Assembly: GCF_029581195.1 (NCBI RefSeq)
Contig: NZ_CP120737.1
Span: 1,178,001-1,242,000, forward strand
DNA: 64,000 nucleotides
Direction: 5' to 3'
Source of the DNA: Solwaraspora sp. WMMD791
Lineage (GTDB): Bacteria; Actinomycetota; Actinomycetes; Mycobacteriales; Micromonosporaceae
In this document: positions 16,881-25,539 of the stretch, in pieces
Layout: the number at the start of each line of letters is the position of its first letter
How positions within the stretch are numbered: the stretch's first letter is position 1
Position numbers and translations under genes: made by a program
Notes under the pieces: model-generated
What the model was told of the DNA's origin: nothing
The model's database searches: none
Seen by the model: the letters and a program-made list of their open reading frames with translations, nothing else

Positions 16881-17603
16881 GTGTCCGTAGGTCTCCCCCC
16901 GATCCCGTCGCTGGGCGGGCAGGACGCACATCACGACCCCGGCGGCACCGATCTGGTGACCCTGCTGGTCGAGGAGCACGCGCGGATCGACCGGCTCTGC
17001 GCGGCGCTCGCCGACGAGGTCGACCCGGCGCGGCGGCGCGGCGGCGCCGACGTGCTGGTGGCGATGATCTCCCGGCATCTGTCCGCCGAGGAGCAGTACC
17101 TGTACCCAGCGGTACGCGCGGCGGTGCCCGACGACGGGGCGCGGCTGGCCCAAGCGGGACTCGACACCGACGAGACCCTGCAGGCGGCGTTGGTCGCCTG
17201 GCGGGCCGCGTCGTCCGACGACCCCGGCGGGTCGACGTCGTCGGACGACGAGGGCGGGCCAGGCACCGGTCGGGACCGGGCGCTCGACACGGTGGCCGCC
17301 GGATGGCGAGGCCATCGTGCCCTCGTCGAGACGACCCTGCTGCCCCGACTGCGGGCGGCCGCGACGCCGGAGGAGTTGATCCGGCTGGGCAACCGGGCGG
17401 CGATCGCCGAGGAGGCCGCGCCCACCCGCCCGCATCCGCACGCGCCGTCGCGTCCACCGTGGAACCGCGTCACGGCGCCGGCCATCGGCGTGGTGGACAA
17501 GGTCCGGGATCTGGCCAGTGGCCGCACCACCTATCCGGAGGATCTGCCGTCCGACGATCCCGCAACCGTCACCGACGGTGCCGCCGACCACACCCCAGGT
17601 TGA
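16881..17603 (+). CDS. Hemerythrin HHE cation-binding domain protein
   Basis: Four-helix hemerythrin-like protein, 240 aa, expected to hold a non-heme di-iron site for sensing or handling oxygen, peroxide or NO. Ligand-type motifs are LLVEEHARIDRLC (His and Glu), ISRHLSAEEQYLYP (HxxxEE-type) and a later WRGHRALVETTLLPRL. The start is GTG 16881 with AGGAGG (16870-16875) and 5-nt spacing. The C-terminal 70 residues are Pro-rich and end acidic. It is preceded by a SigB/F-type promoter, which fits a stress role, and is divergent from the M20 gene. Confidence 0.88.
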   Translation: MSVGLPPIPSLGGQDAHHDPGGTDLVTLLVEEHARIDRLCAALADEVDPARRRGGADVLVAMISRHLSAEEQYLYPAVRAAVPDDGARLAQAGLDTDETLQAALVAWRAASSDDPGGSTSSDDEGGPGTGRDRALDTVAAGWRGHRALVETTLLPRLRAAATPEELIRLGNRAAIAEEAAPTRPHPHAPSRPPWNRVTAPAIGVVDKVRDLASGRTTYPEDLPSDDPATVTDGAADHTPG

Positions 17604-17635
17604 TCGATGATCTCCGTTGGGTTCTGTTTCACATT

Positions 17636-17660
17636 GATGTCGTGGGACGTTTCCCACATC
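17636..17660. promoter_or_regulatory. Imperfect palindrome upstream of the LysR gene
   Basis: GTGGGA (17642-17647) and TCCCAC (17652-17657) are separated by CGTT. Flanking GATG and ATC extend the symmetry with a one-base bulge. It lies 44 nt before the LysR start, a likely autoregulatory site. Confidence 0.5.
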
Positions 17661-17703
17661 GAAGGTCTTCCCGTCGATCCCGTCTTGGTCCTACCGTCAC
17701 GTT

Positions 17704-18690
17704 ATGAACCTGGAGCTGCGTCACCTGCGGGTGGTCTGCGCCATCGCCGAGACCGGTAGCGTGACCAAGGCGGCCTCCATGTTAGGTCTGGCACAGCCGG
17801 CGCTCACCGCGCAACTGCAACGCATCGAACGGACCCTCGGCGGGCCGCTGTTCGAGCGAGACCGCCGGGGCGCCCGGCCCACCGCGCTCGGTGAACTGGT
17901 CCTGGCCCGCGCCCGGGTGCTGCTGCCGGCGATGAAGGGGCTGCAGGACGAAGCCGCCCGGCTGGCCGGCACCGGCAGTGTGATGGGCCGCTTCCGGCTG
18001 GGTGGGGTGAACAGCCCCATTCTCGGCGGTCTGGTGCATCGGCTCGCCGCCGACCAGCCACAGGCGCAGATCAGCACCTACGCGTCCTGGTACGTCGACG
18101 AACTCGCCCAGATGGTCCTCGGTGGGCGGCTCGACTACGCGCTCACCGGGGTCTGCGGCGACGCGACCCCGTCGTCGGAGTTCGGCCTGGCCTGGCGCGC
18201 GGTCGCGGTCGACGCGATCTTCGTACTGCTGCCGGAGTCGCACCCGATGGCGCAGCACCGGGAGATCGAGCTGGGGATGCTCGCCGACGAGCAGTGGGTC
18301 GCCGCACCCGGCGACGGCTGCTTCGGTGACTGCTTCGCCGCCGCCTGCGCCCGGTCCGGCTTCACCCCCCGCAAAATGTACGAGACCGACATCCGCGGCT
18401 GTGTCGACCTGGTCGAGTCCGGCGAGGCGATCGCCCTGTGCCAGGCGACGTTCCGGCCGATCAGTGGCCTGGTCACCCGGCCGTTGGCGGATGCGCCGCT
18501 GCGCTGGCGGCTGTTGCTGGGGTGGCATCCGGACGCGCCGGCCGCGACGCTGGCGGACCGGGTGTTCGGGCACGCGGTGTCGGCCTACACCGACTCGCTC
18601 GCCCGCAATCCGCAGTACCTCGGGTGGCTGGCCGTCAACCCCGGGTTCGGTGCGCAGGGGCTGGCCGGCAGCCCGGCCGCGCCGGGCTGA
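17704..18690 (+). CDS. LysR-family transcriptional regulator
   Basis: LysR-type DNA-binding regulator, 328 aa. The N-terminal winged helix-turn-helix is LRHLRVVCAIAETGSVTKAA with AQPALTAQLQRIERTLG as the recognition region. The substrate-binding-like effector domain occupies about aa 95-300. Leu27, inside the helix-turn-helix, is encoded by the rare TTA codon (17782-17784), a common mark of bldA-controlled regulators. An imperfect palindrome lies upstream. The nearest targets could be the downstream secreted protease or the upstream hemerythrin gene; neither is shown. The effector is unknown. Confidence 0.92.
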   Translation: MNLELRHLRVVCAIAETGSVTKAASMLGLAQPALTAQLQRIERTLGGPLFERDRRGARPTALGELVLARARVLLPAMKGLQDEAARLAGTGSVMGRFRLGGVNSPILGGLVHRLAADQPQAQISTYASWYVDELAQMVLGGRLDYALTGVCGDATPSSEFGLAWRAVAVDAIFVLLPESHPMAQHREIELGMLADEQWVAAPGDGCFGDCFAAACARSGFTPRKMYETDIRGCVDLVESGEAIALCQATFRPISGLVTRPLADAPLRWRLLLGWHPDAPAATLADRVFGHAVSAYTDSLARNPQYLGWLAVNPGFGAQGLAGSPAAPG

Positions 18691-18762
18691 CCGGCCAGCC
18701 GAGCGACGGCGGCCGACCCTAGGACGTCAGCACAGCTCGCAGTCGCTGATGTGACGGTATGA

Positions 18763-18786
18763 GTCAGGTGGTATCTGCCCCCTGAC
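18763..18786. repeat. Inverted repeat in the LysR-protease intergenic region
   Basis: GTCAGG (18763-18768) and CCTGAC (18781-18786) flank 12 nt. It lies 73 nt after the LysR stop and 135 nt before the protease start. It could be a weak terminator or an operator of the protease gene. Confidence 0.35.
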
Positions 18787-18806
18787 ATAGATCGCCATTA
18801 CGTTGA

Positions 18807-20423
<1,617 letters not shown>

Positions 20424-20432
20424 TACCGACCT

Positions 20433-20489
20433 CCCGGCCCGTCGCCGGTGGGTGACCCGTCATCCGGGTCCCACCGGCGACGGGCCGGG
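20433..20489. terminator. Perfect 20-bp hairpin between protease and DUF3140 genes
   Basis: The arm at 20433-20452 is exactly complementary to 20470-20489. The 17-nt loop contains a further 5-bp stem (ACCCG 20455-20459 with CGGGT 20465-20469). It lies between convergent genes and touches the DUF3140 stop codon. It is a strong bidirectional terminator candidate. Confidence 0.85.
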
Positions 20490-20849
20490 TCAGCTCTGCC
20501 GCTCGGCACGCAACGGATCGTGACCGAGGTCCAGCAACGCCCGACGCCAGCGGTCATCGCCGGACCCGGCCGGCGGTCGCCGATCGAGCAGGTCCCGGAT
20601 GGTCGCCACCGTGTCGGCCATCACCTGACGGTCCGTCTCGGTCAGGTCGCCCCGGCGTTTTCCCAGCACGGCCAGCACCGCGCGACCGGGCTCGGGCAAC
20701 GACAGGTCGCCGGTGCCGAATGCCTCCTCGCCGGAGGACTCCGTGAGCAGCCAGTCCCGCAGCTGCTCGGAGTTGAGGTTCACACAGGAATGGAAGTCGT
20801 CCCACAGCTCATCGGTCGCGGTCCGGGAACGCCGCTGTGCCGCCATCAT
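20490..20849 (-). CDS. DUF3140 domain protein
   Basis: Small soluble protein of 119 aa matching DUF3140: a helical N-terminal part ELWDDFHSCVNLNSEQLRDW, then LTETDRQVMADTVATIRDLL and the ending WRRALLDLGHDPLR. Members are sometimes linked to plasmid or stress loci and have no established activity known to me. The start is ATG 20849 or the adjacent 20846. The gene follows the Clp ATPase on the same strand after 132 nt. Its 3' end abuts a perfect hairpin. Confidence 0.8.
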   Translation of the reverse strand: MMAAQRRSRTATDELWDDFHSCVNLNSEQLRDWLLTESSGEEAFGTGDLSLPEPGRAVLAVLGKRRGDLTETDRQVMADTVATIRDLLDRRPPAGSGDDRWRRALLDLGHDPLRAERQS

Positions 20850-20981
20850 CTCCTCCTCATGGTCCGGCTACTCGGTTCGGCACACCACGCCGCGCGCCGG
20901 TTCGTCCCAGTCGGCCTGCTGCGGGCGAGCCGTGACCTGCTCGGCGGTCGGGGCCTCGGGCCACGGTCGACGCCTGCGGGT

Positions 20982-23525
20982 TCACGGCCGGGCCGGCTGC
21001 ATCTGGGCCCGCGCGCTGTCGCCGACGTCGAAGCGCAGTCCGTCGTCGGCGGCGTCGATCGTGACCCGCTGACCGGCGGCCAGGGCACCGTCGAGGAGCA
21101 TCCGGGACAGCTGGTTGTCGACCTCGCGCTGGATCGTGCGGCGCATCGGGCGTGCCCCGAACTCCGGCTGGTACCCGGCCTGGGCGATCCAGTCGGCGGC
21201 GGCGTCGGTGACCTCCACGGCGATGTCCTGGGCGTGCAGGCGCCGCCGCGTCTCGTCCAGCAGCAGGTCGGTGATCTGCCGCAGCTGCGGCGCGGCCAGC
21301 TGACGGAAGATGATGACCTCGTCGATCCGGTTGAGGAACTCCGGTCGGAAGTCCTCCTGCAGCCGCCGCAGCAGGCGGGCCCGCAGGTCGTCGTCGGGGC
21401 CGTCGCCGTCGACGCCGCCGAACCCGACGCTGCGGCCGCCGCCGGTGATCAGCTCCGACCCGAGGTTGCTCGTCATGATCAGTACGACGTTGCGGAAGTT
21501 CACCGTGCGGCCCTGACTGTCGGTCAGCCGCCCGTCGTCGATCAGCTGCAGCAGGATGTTGAACACGTCCGGGTGGGCCTTCTCGATCTCGTCGAGCAGC
21601 AGCACCGCGTACGGCCGACGGCGGACCGCCTCGGTCAACTGGCCGGCCTCGTCGTACCCGACGTAACCCGGTGGTGCGCCGACCAGCCTGCTGACCGTGT
21701 GCCGTTCCTGGAACTCACTCATGTCCAGGCGGATCATCCGGTCGGCGTCGCCGAACAGGGCCGCCGCCAGCGCCCTGGCCAACTCGGTCTTGCCGACCCC
21801 GGTCGGTCCGAGGAACAAGAAGCTGCCGACCGGCCGGTCCGGGTCGCCCAGCCCCGCGCGGGAGCGGCGGACCGCTTCGGCGACCGCGGTGACGGCGTCG
21901 TCCTGCCCCACCACCCGCTGGTGCAGCTCCCCCTCCAGCCGCAGCAGCCGTTCCCGTTCCTCCTCGGTGAGCTGATTGACCGGAATCCCGGTTGCCCGCG
22001 ACACCACCTCGGCGATCTCCTCGACACCGACCTGCGGCACCCGTGCCCCGTCGGGGCTGCGCGCGGCGTCGATCCGTCGCTGCGCCTCGGCCAGCTGGTC
22101 ACGTAGCGCGCAGGCACGTTCGTACTGCTCGTCGGCGACCGCCTGGGCCTTGTCCCGGTGCAGCTGCTCCAGCTCGCGTTCCAGCTCGCGGACGTCGGCG
22201 GCCGGGGTCCTGGTCCGCAACCGCACCCGGGCGCCGGCCTGGTCGATCAGGTCGATCGCCTTGTCCGGCAGGAACCGGTCGCTGATGTAGCGGTCGGCGA
22301 GTTCGGCCGCCGACACCAACGCGTCGTCGGCGAACCGGACCTGGTGGTGGGCTTCGTAGCGGTCCCGCAGGCCGTGCAGGATCGCCACGGTGTCGGCCAC
22401 GGTCGGCTCGGGCACCAGCACCGGTTGAAACCGTCGGGCCAGCGCGGCGTCCTTTTCGATGTTGCGCCGGTACTCGTCCAAGGTGGTGGCCCCCACCACC
22501 CGTAGCTGTCCACGGGCCAGCGCCGGCTTGAGCATGTTGCTGGCGTCCATCGATCCCTCGGCACCCCCACCGCCGGCACCGACCAGGGTGTGCAGCTCGT
22601 CGAGGAAGACGATCAGGTCGTCGCCGTGGGTCCGGATCTCGTCGATGACCTTCTTCAACCGCTCCTCGAAGTCGCCCCGGTACCGGGTGCCGGCGACCAG
22701 GCCGGCGAGGTCGAGCTGCACCACCCGCTTGCCGGTCAGGGTCTGCGGTACGTCACCGTCGGTGATCCGCTGGGCGAGACCTTCGACGATCGCGGTCTTG
22801 CCGACCCCCGCCTCGCCGATCAACACCGGGTTGTTCTTCGTCCGGCGGGACAGGATCTCCACCGCCTGCTCGATCTCCTCGTCGCGGCCGACCACCGGAT
22901 CGATCGCACCCTGCGCGGCCAACTCGGTCAGATCCTGGCCGTACTGATCGAGCGTCGGGGTGCCCCGGGCGGACCGGGACCGGGTGGAACCGGCACGGCC
23001 GCGTTCGGCGCTGGCGTTCTGCAGCGAGCCGGGCTCGACATGACCGGCGGCGAGCATCCGCCCGGCGGCGGACTCGGGGTTGACCGCCAGGGCCATCAGC
23101 ACGTGCTCCGGGCCGATGTAGGTGGCCCCGGTGGCCCGGGACAGCTGGTGGGCGTCGAGCAGGGCGCGTTTGGCCGCCGGCGTCAACGACAGGTTGGCCG
23201 GCACCTCACCGCGGCCGGCGGCCGGCCCGCCCAGCTCGCTGAGCAGCCCGTCCGGGTCCGCGCCGGCCCGGCGGACCAGGTCACGCAGCGGCTGGCGCTG
23301 CAACGCCGCCCACAGCAGATGGTCGGTGTCCAGGTCGCTGGTGCCCGAGTGGGCGGCCCGCCGCGCGGCCGAGGTCAACAGGTCCCGGGCGTCGGCGCTC
23401 ATCAGCCGGGTGATGTCCACCCGGTGCACCGGCAGCCGTGGCTCGCCGCCGCTGAGGAACCGGGCGAGCAGATCCTCCCAGGGATCGGTGCCCAGCCCGC
23501 CCGGGCCGTACGGTCCGTCACTCAT
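20982..23525 (-). CDS. ClpC-like AAA+ ATPase (Clp/Hsp100), second paralogue type
   Basis: Hsp100 unfoldase of 847 aa with two AAA+ modules. Order: a divergent N-terminal extension (aa 1-40), a Clp-N repeat domain (about 45-150), AAA1 with Walker A GEAGVGKT and Walker [10 protein letters not shown], a short UVR-type middle region ([18 protein letters not shown]) and AAA2 with GPTGVGKT, Walker [13 protein letters not shown] and the arginine-finger region [16 protein letters not shown] tripeptide (SVGFGG) lies where ClpC carries its ClpP-docking LGF loop, so docking is possible but not certain. The short middle domain argues against ClpB. A GTTT-N15-GGGTAG promoter lies 50 nt upstream. This is probably an extra stress paralogue rather than housekeeping ClpC1. 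Confidence 0.88.
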   Translation of the reverse strand: MSDGPYGPGGLGTDPWEDLLARFLSGGEPRLPVHRVDITRLMSADARDLLTSAARRAAHSGTSDLDTDHLLWAALQRQPLRDLVRRAGADPDGLLSELGGPAAGRGEVPANLSLTPAAKRALLDAHQLSRATGATYIGPEHVLMALAVNPESAAGRMLAAGHVEPGSLQNASAERGRAGSTRSRSARGTPTLDQYGQDLTELAAQGAIDPVVGRDEEIEQAVEILSRRTKNNPVLIGEAGVGKTAIVEGLAQRITDGDVPQTLTGKRVVQLDLAGLVAGTRYRGDFEERLKKVIDEIRTHGDDLIVFLDELHTLVGAGGGGAEGSMDASNMLKPALARGQLRVVGATTLDEYRRNIEKDAALARRFQPVLVPEPTVADTVAILHGLRDRYEAHHQVRFADDALVSAAELADRYISDRFLPDKAIDLIDQAGARVRLRTRTPAADVRELERELEQLHRDKAQAVADEQYERACALRDQLAEAQRRIDAARSPDGARVPQVGVEEIAEVVSRATGIPVNQLTEEERERLLRLEGELHQRVVGQDDAVTAVAEAVRRSRAGLGDPDRPVGSFLFLGPTGVGKTELARALAAALFGDADRMIRLDMSEFQERHTVSRLVGAPPGYVGYDEAGQLTEAVRRRPYAVLLLDEIEKAHPDVFNILLQLIDDGRLTDSQGRTVNFRNVVLIMTSNLGSELITGGGRSVGFGGVDGDGPDDDLRARLLRRLQEDFRPEFLNRIDEVIIFRQLAAPQLRQITDLLLDETRRRLHAQDIAVEVTDAAADWIAQAGYQPEFGARPMRRTIQREVDNQLSRMLLDGALAAGQRVTIDAADDGLRFDVGDSARAQMQPARP

Positions 23526-23574
23526 GGTTCGCGCCCCCTGCCCGGGTCACCCCCGGCGGTGGCCCGGGCAGTGG

Positions 23575-23599
23575 CTACCCGGGGCGGACCGGTACAAAC
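23575..23599 (-). promoter_or_regulatory. SigB/SigF-type promoter of the Clp ATPase gene
   Basis: On the minus strand GTTT (23596-23599) and GGGTAG (23575-23580) are separated by 15 nt. The last base differs from the GGGTAT consensus. The Clp start is 49 nt downstream. Confidence 0.55.
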
Positions 23600-23746
23600 A
23601 CCGACGACGGCCGTGGTCCACGACGCGGTACGCCGGGCCGGCGGCGGCGACTCGCGGCGGGTCGACGCCGGCGACGGGAGCCGGGTCCGACCCGCCCGGC
23701 GGACGTCGGCCGTGGGTGCGCCGACCGTGGCTGGCAGGCTGACCGG

Positions 23747-24211
23747 ATGGCACACCTGCTGATCGTGGACGGCGCCAACGTGGTCGGGTCACGACCCGAC
23801 GGCTGGTGGCGCGACCGGCTCGGCGCGGCGGCCAGGCTGCGCGACCAGTTGACCGGACTCGCCGGACGCGACCTGCCCGGCCTCGGGCCGGTGGCCGAGG
23901 TGGTGCTCGTCGTCGAGGGCGCGGCCCGCACCCTGGAGGGGATCCCCACGGTGCGGGTCGCCGCCACCGCCGGCTCCGGTGACGACCTCATCGTGGCGCT
24001 CGTCGCCGAGCGTGCCGCCGCTACCGGGCCGGTCACGGTGGTCACGGCCGACCGGCGGCTGCGACAACGGGTGGGTGCCGCCGGCGCGGCGGTACGCGGC
24101 CCGCGATGGCTGACCGATCAGCTCGGTCGCCGCCAGACCGGGTCACCGGCACCGCCACCGGCCGAGCGGCATCCGGCCGACCCGCTGGAGGGCGGCCCGT
24201 ATTCAGACTGA
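23747..24211 (+). CDS. NYN/PIN-like domain protein
   Basis: Small protein of 154 aa with a PIN-like (NYN) nuclease fold, often mis-annotated as an NTP pyrophosphohydrolase in actinobacteria. The first conserved acidic motif is LLIVDGANVVGSRPDG. A later GSGDDLIVALV carries the paired acidic residues and VVTADRRLRQRV the final Asp, so the metal-binding acidic residues look intact. It could cut RNA. It is divergent from the Clp ATPase gene by 221 nt and lies 163 nt before the FtsK operon on the same strand. The C-terminal 30 residues are Pro-rich. Confidence 0.8.
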   Translation: MAHLLIVDGANVVGSRPDGWWRDRLGAAARLRDQLTGLAGRDLPGLGPVAEVVLVVEGAARTLEGIPTVRVAATAGSGDDLIVALVAERAAATGPVTVVTADRRLRQRVGAAGAAVRGPRWLTDQLGRRQTGSPAPPPAERHPADPLEGGPYSD

Positions 24212-24335
24212 AGCCGCCGCGTCGGTGCCGCCAGTTCCGCAGGTGGCGCCGCCTGCCACGGTCGGTACCGGGACGTGGACGCTCAGCCCATCTGCAGGAT
24301 CGGACAGCCGGGCAGCAATCACCCGCCGGCGGTAA

Positions 24336-24348
24336 GCTCTAATAGAGC
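24336..24348. promoter_or_regulatory. Dyad at the probable promoter of the FtsK operon
   Basis: GCTCT-AAT-AGAGC (24336-24348) is a perfect 5-bp dyad with an AT-rich centre, 26 nt before the GTG start and just before the strong ribosome binding site GAGGAGG (24360-24366). It could be an operator over the -10/+1 region. No clear -35 is visible. Confidence 0.4.
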
Positions 24349-24374
24349 CTTCCAGCGCCGAGGAGGTTTCACCC

Positions 24375-24635
24375 GTGGCGAGTGTCGCCGAGGTCAAGTC
24401 CGCCATCGAAGCCGCGATCATGCAGGTGTCGGAGGGTCAGGCCGCCGTGCAGGCGGCCAGCGAGAAGATCGCCGAGGCCCAGCAGAGCCTGGCGGCGGCG
24501 TTCGACGGCAGCGGCCACGAGGCGGTAGGTGCCGCCCAGGCCGCGCTCTTCCAGGCCAGCTCCGAGCTCGAGGAGTGTCTGGCCGCCACCCTCGCCGCCG
24601 TGGAACAGGCCCAGACGTACTCCGCGACGCTGTAG
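24375..24635 (+). CDS. 86-aa helical-hairpin protein, WXG100-sized (FtsK operon gene 1)
   Basis: I do not recognise a named family. The 86-aa protein is almost entirely helix-forming (Ala, Glu, Gln, Val), with one break at about aa 43-52 (FDGSGHEAVG) that divides it into two helices of about 40 residues. That size and hairpin layout, with a Gly-containing central turn, resembles WXG100 substrates of type VII secretion, although Trp is absent. It has no signal peptide. Cys68 is the only cysteine. The start is GTG 24375 with GAGGAGG 8 nt upstream, the strongest ribosome binding site of the operon, which implies high expression relative to the ATPase gene. The next gene starts 4 nt after its stop. 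Confidence 0.75.
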   Translation: MASVAEVKSAIEAAIMQVSEGQAAVQAASEKIAEAQQSLAAAFDGSGHEAVGAAQAALFQASSELEECLAATLAAVEQAQTYSATL

Positions 24636-24639
24636 CCCG

Positions 24640-25539
24640 ATGTCGCTCGTCGAGAACCTCGCCGCACGGGTCCAGGCCACCGCCGACGACCTGCCGGTCG
24701 GCCAGATCACCGTAGCGGTCGAACGGCTGCGCGCCGCGACCGAACTGCTCATCTGGGTACGCCAGCAGTCCGCCGATCCACTCGCCGTACCGCAGCTGCT
24801 CGGCGCCGTCGAACACGCCGAGCAGGCCGGGTACGCGGTGGAGGCCACCCGGCAGTCGATCGCCGACTACCTGGCGTCGATCGGCATCGGCCAGGCAGCG
24901 GGCGCTGACGGGTCCTGGCGGGCCGCGCTGACCGACCGCGATCGGCCGGCGGATCCCGACGGCGAGCGGCAGCCGGGGCACACCGATGCACCACGGCTGG
25001 GCAACTGGTGGGCCGTACGGGTCGCCGAGCTGACCGACAGCGGACAGATCGACCAGGACGGGCCGGCCGGCGCCGTGTCCGACACTGCACACCTGCTGCG
25101 TCAGGTGGCGGCAGCGGTCGCGCGGACCGACCGCACGGCACTGCACCGGGACCTGGCCGCCGTCGCCGCGCCCACCGGATTGGGTCTGGCCGCGATCACC
25201 CCGCCGGTTCTGCACCGGCTGACCGGCGACCTGCTCGACCACGAACCACGCCCCGAGGACCTGCCGGCGCTGACCTCGGCGACCGCCGCGAGGGTCCGCG
25301 AACTGTTGCCCGGGATGCCGGAGCCGGTGCTGCATACCCTGCTGGCCCGGATCTGTCGGGTGCCGGTCGAGCAGCAGGTGGCGGCGGGCCGGCACGACGA
25401 ACCGCCACCGCCACCGCACCCCGCTGACTCCGCCGTCGCCGGGGCGGTGCTCACCGGGGTGGTGCTGCGCTTGCTCGACCGCGATCCGCAGACCCTGCGG
25501 CCGGAGCAGCCGCAGGCCCTGCGGAGGCGCGATGCCTGA
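24640..25539 (+). CDS. Unknown helical protein of the FtsK operon (gene 2)
   Basis: Protein of 299 aa that I do not recognise. It is rich in Ala, Leu and charged residues and looks all-helical (ENLAARVQATADDLPVGQ; AVERLRAATELLIWVRQQSA). A Pro-rich break (EPPPPPHP) at about aa 250 precedes a hydrophobic helix AVAGAVLTGVVLRLLDR. It has no signal peptide or recognisable catalytic motif. The start is ATG 24640, 4 nt after the preceding stop. Its 3' end overlaps the FtsK gene by 8 nt, so the products are probably made together and may form a complex. Confidence 0.75.
   Translation: MSLVENLAARVQATADDLPVGQITVAVERLRAATELLIWVRQQSADPLAVPQLLGAVEHAEQAGYAVEATRQSIADYLASIGIGQAAGADGSWRAALTDRDRPADPDGERQPGHTDAPRLGNWWAVRVAELTDSGQIDQDGPAGAVSDTAHLLRQVAAAVARTDRTALHRDLAAVAAPTGLGLAAITPPVLHRLTGDLLDHEPRPEDLPALTSATAARVRELLPGMPEPVLHTLLARICRVPVEQQVAAGRHDEPPPPPHPADSAVAGAVLTGVVLRLLDRDPQTLRPEQPQALRRRDA

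Noticed and set aside
15441-17603. A 720-aa reading of the hemerythrin frame starting inside the M20 gene
   Set aside because: Only the last 240 residues form a known domain, and a GTG with a strong ribosome binding site begins exactly there. The upstream part is antisense to the peptidase.
20448-22106. A 552-aa plus-strand open frame opposite the Clp ATPase
   Set aside because: Antisense to a full-length ATPase with all motifs; composition is low-complexity and no family is visible.
24375-24635. Calling the 86-aa protein a true WXG100 substrate
   Set aside because: The Trp-x-Gly motif and the C-terminal secretion signal YxxxD/E are not present, so only a size and hairpin resemblance is claimed.
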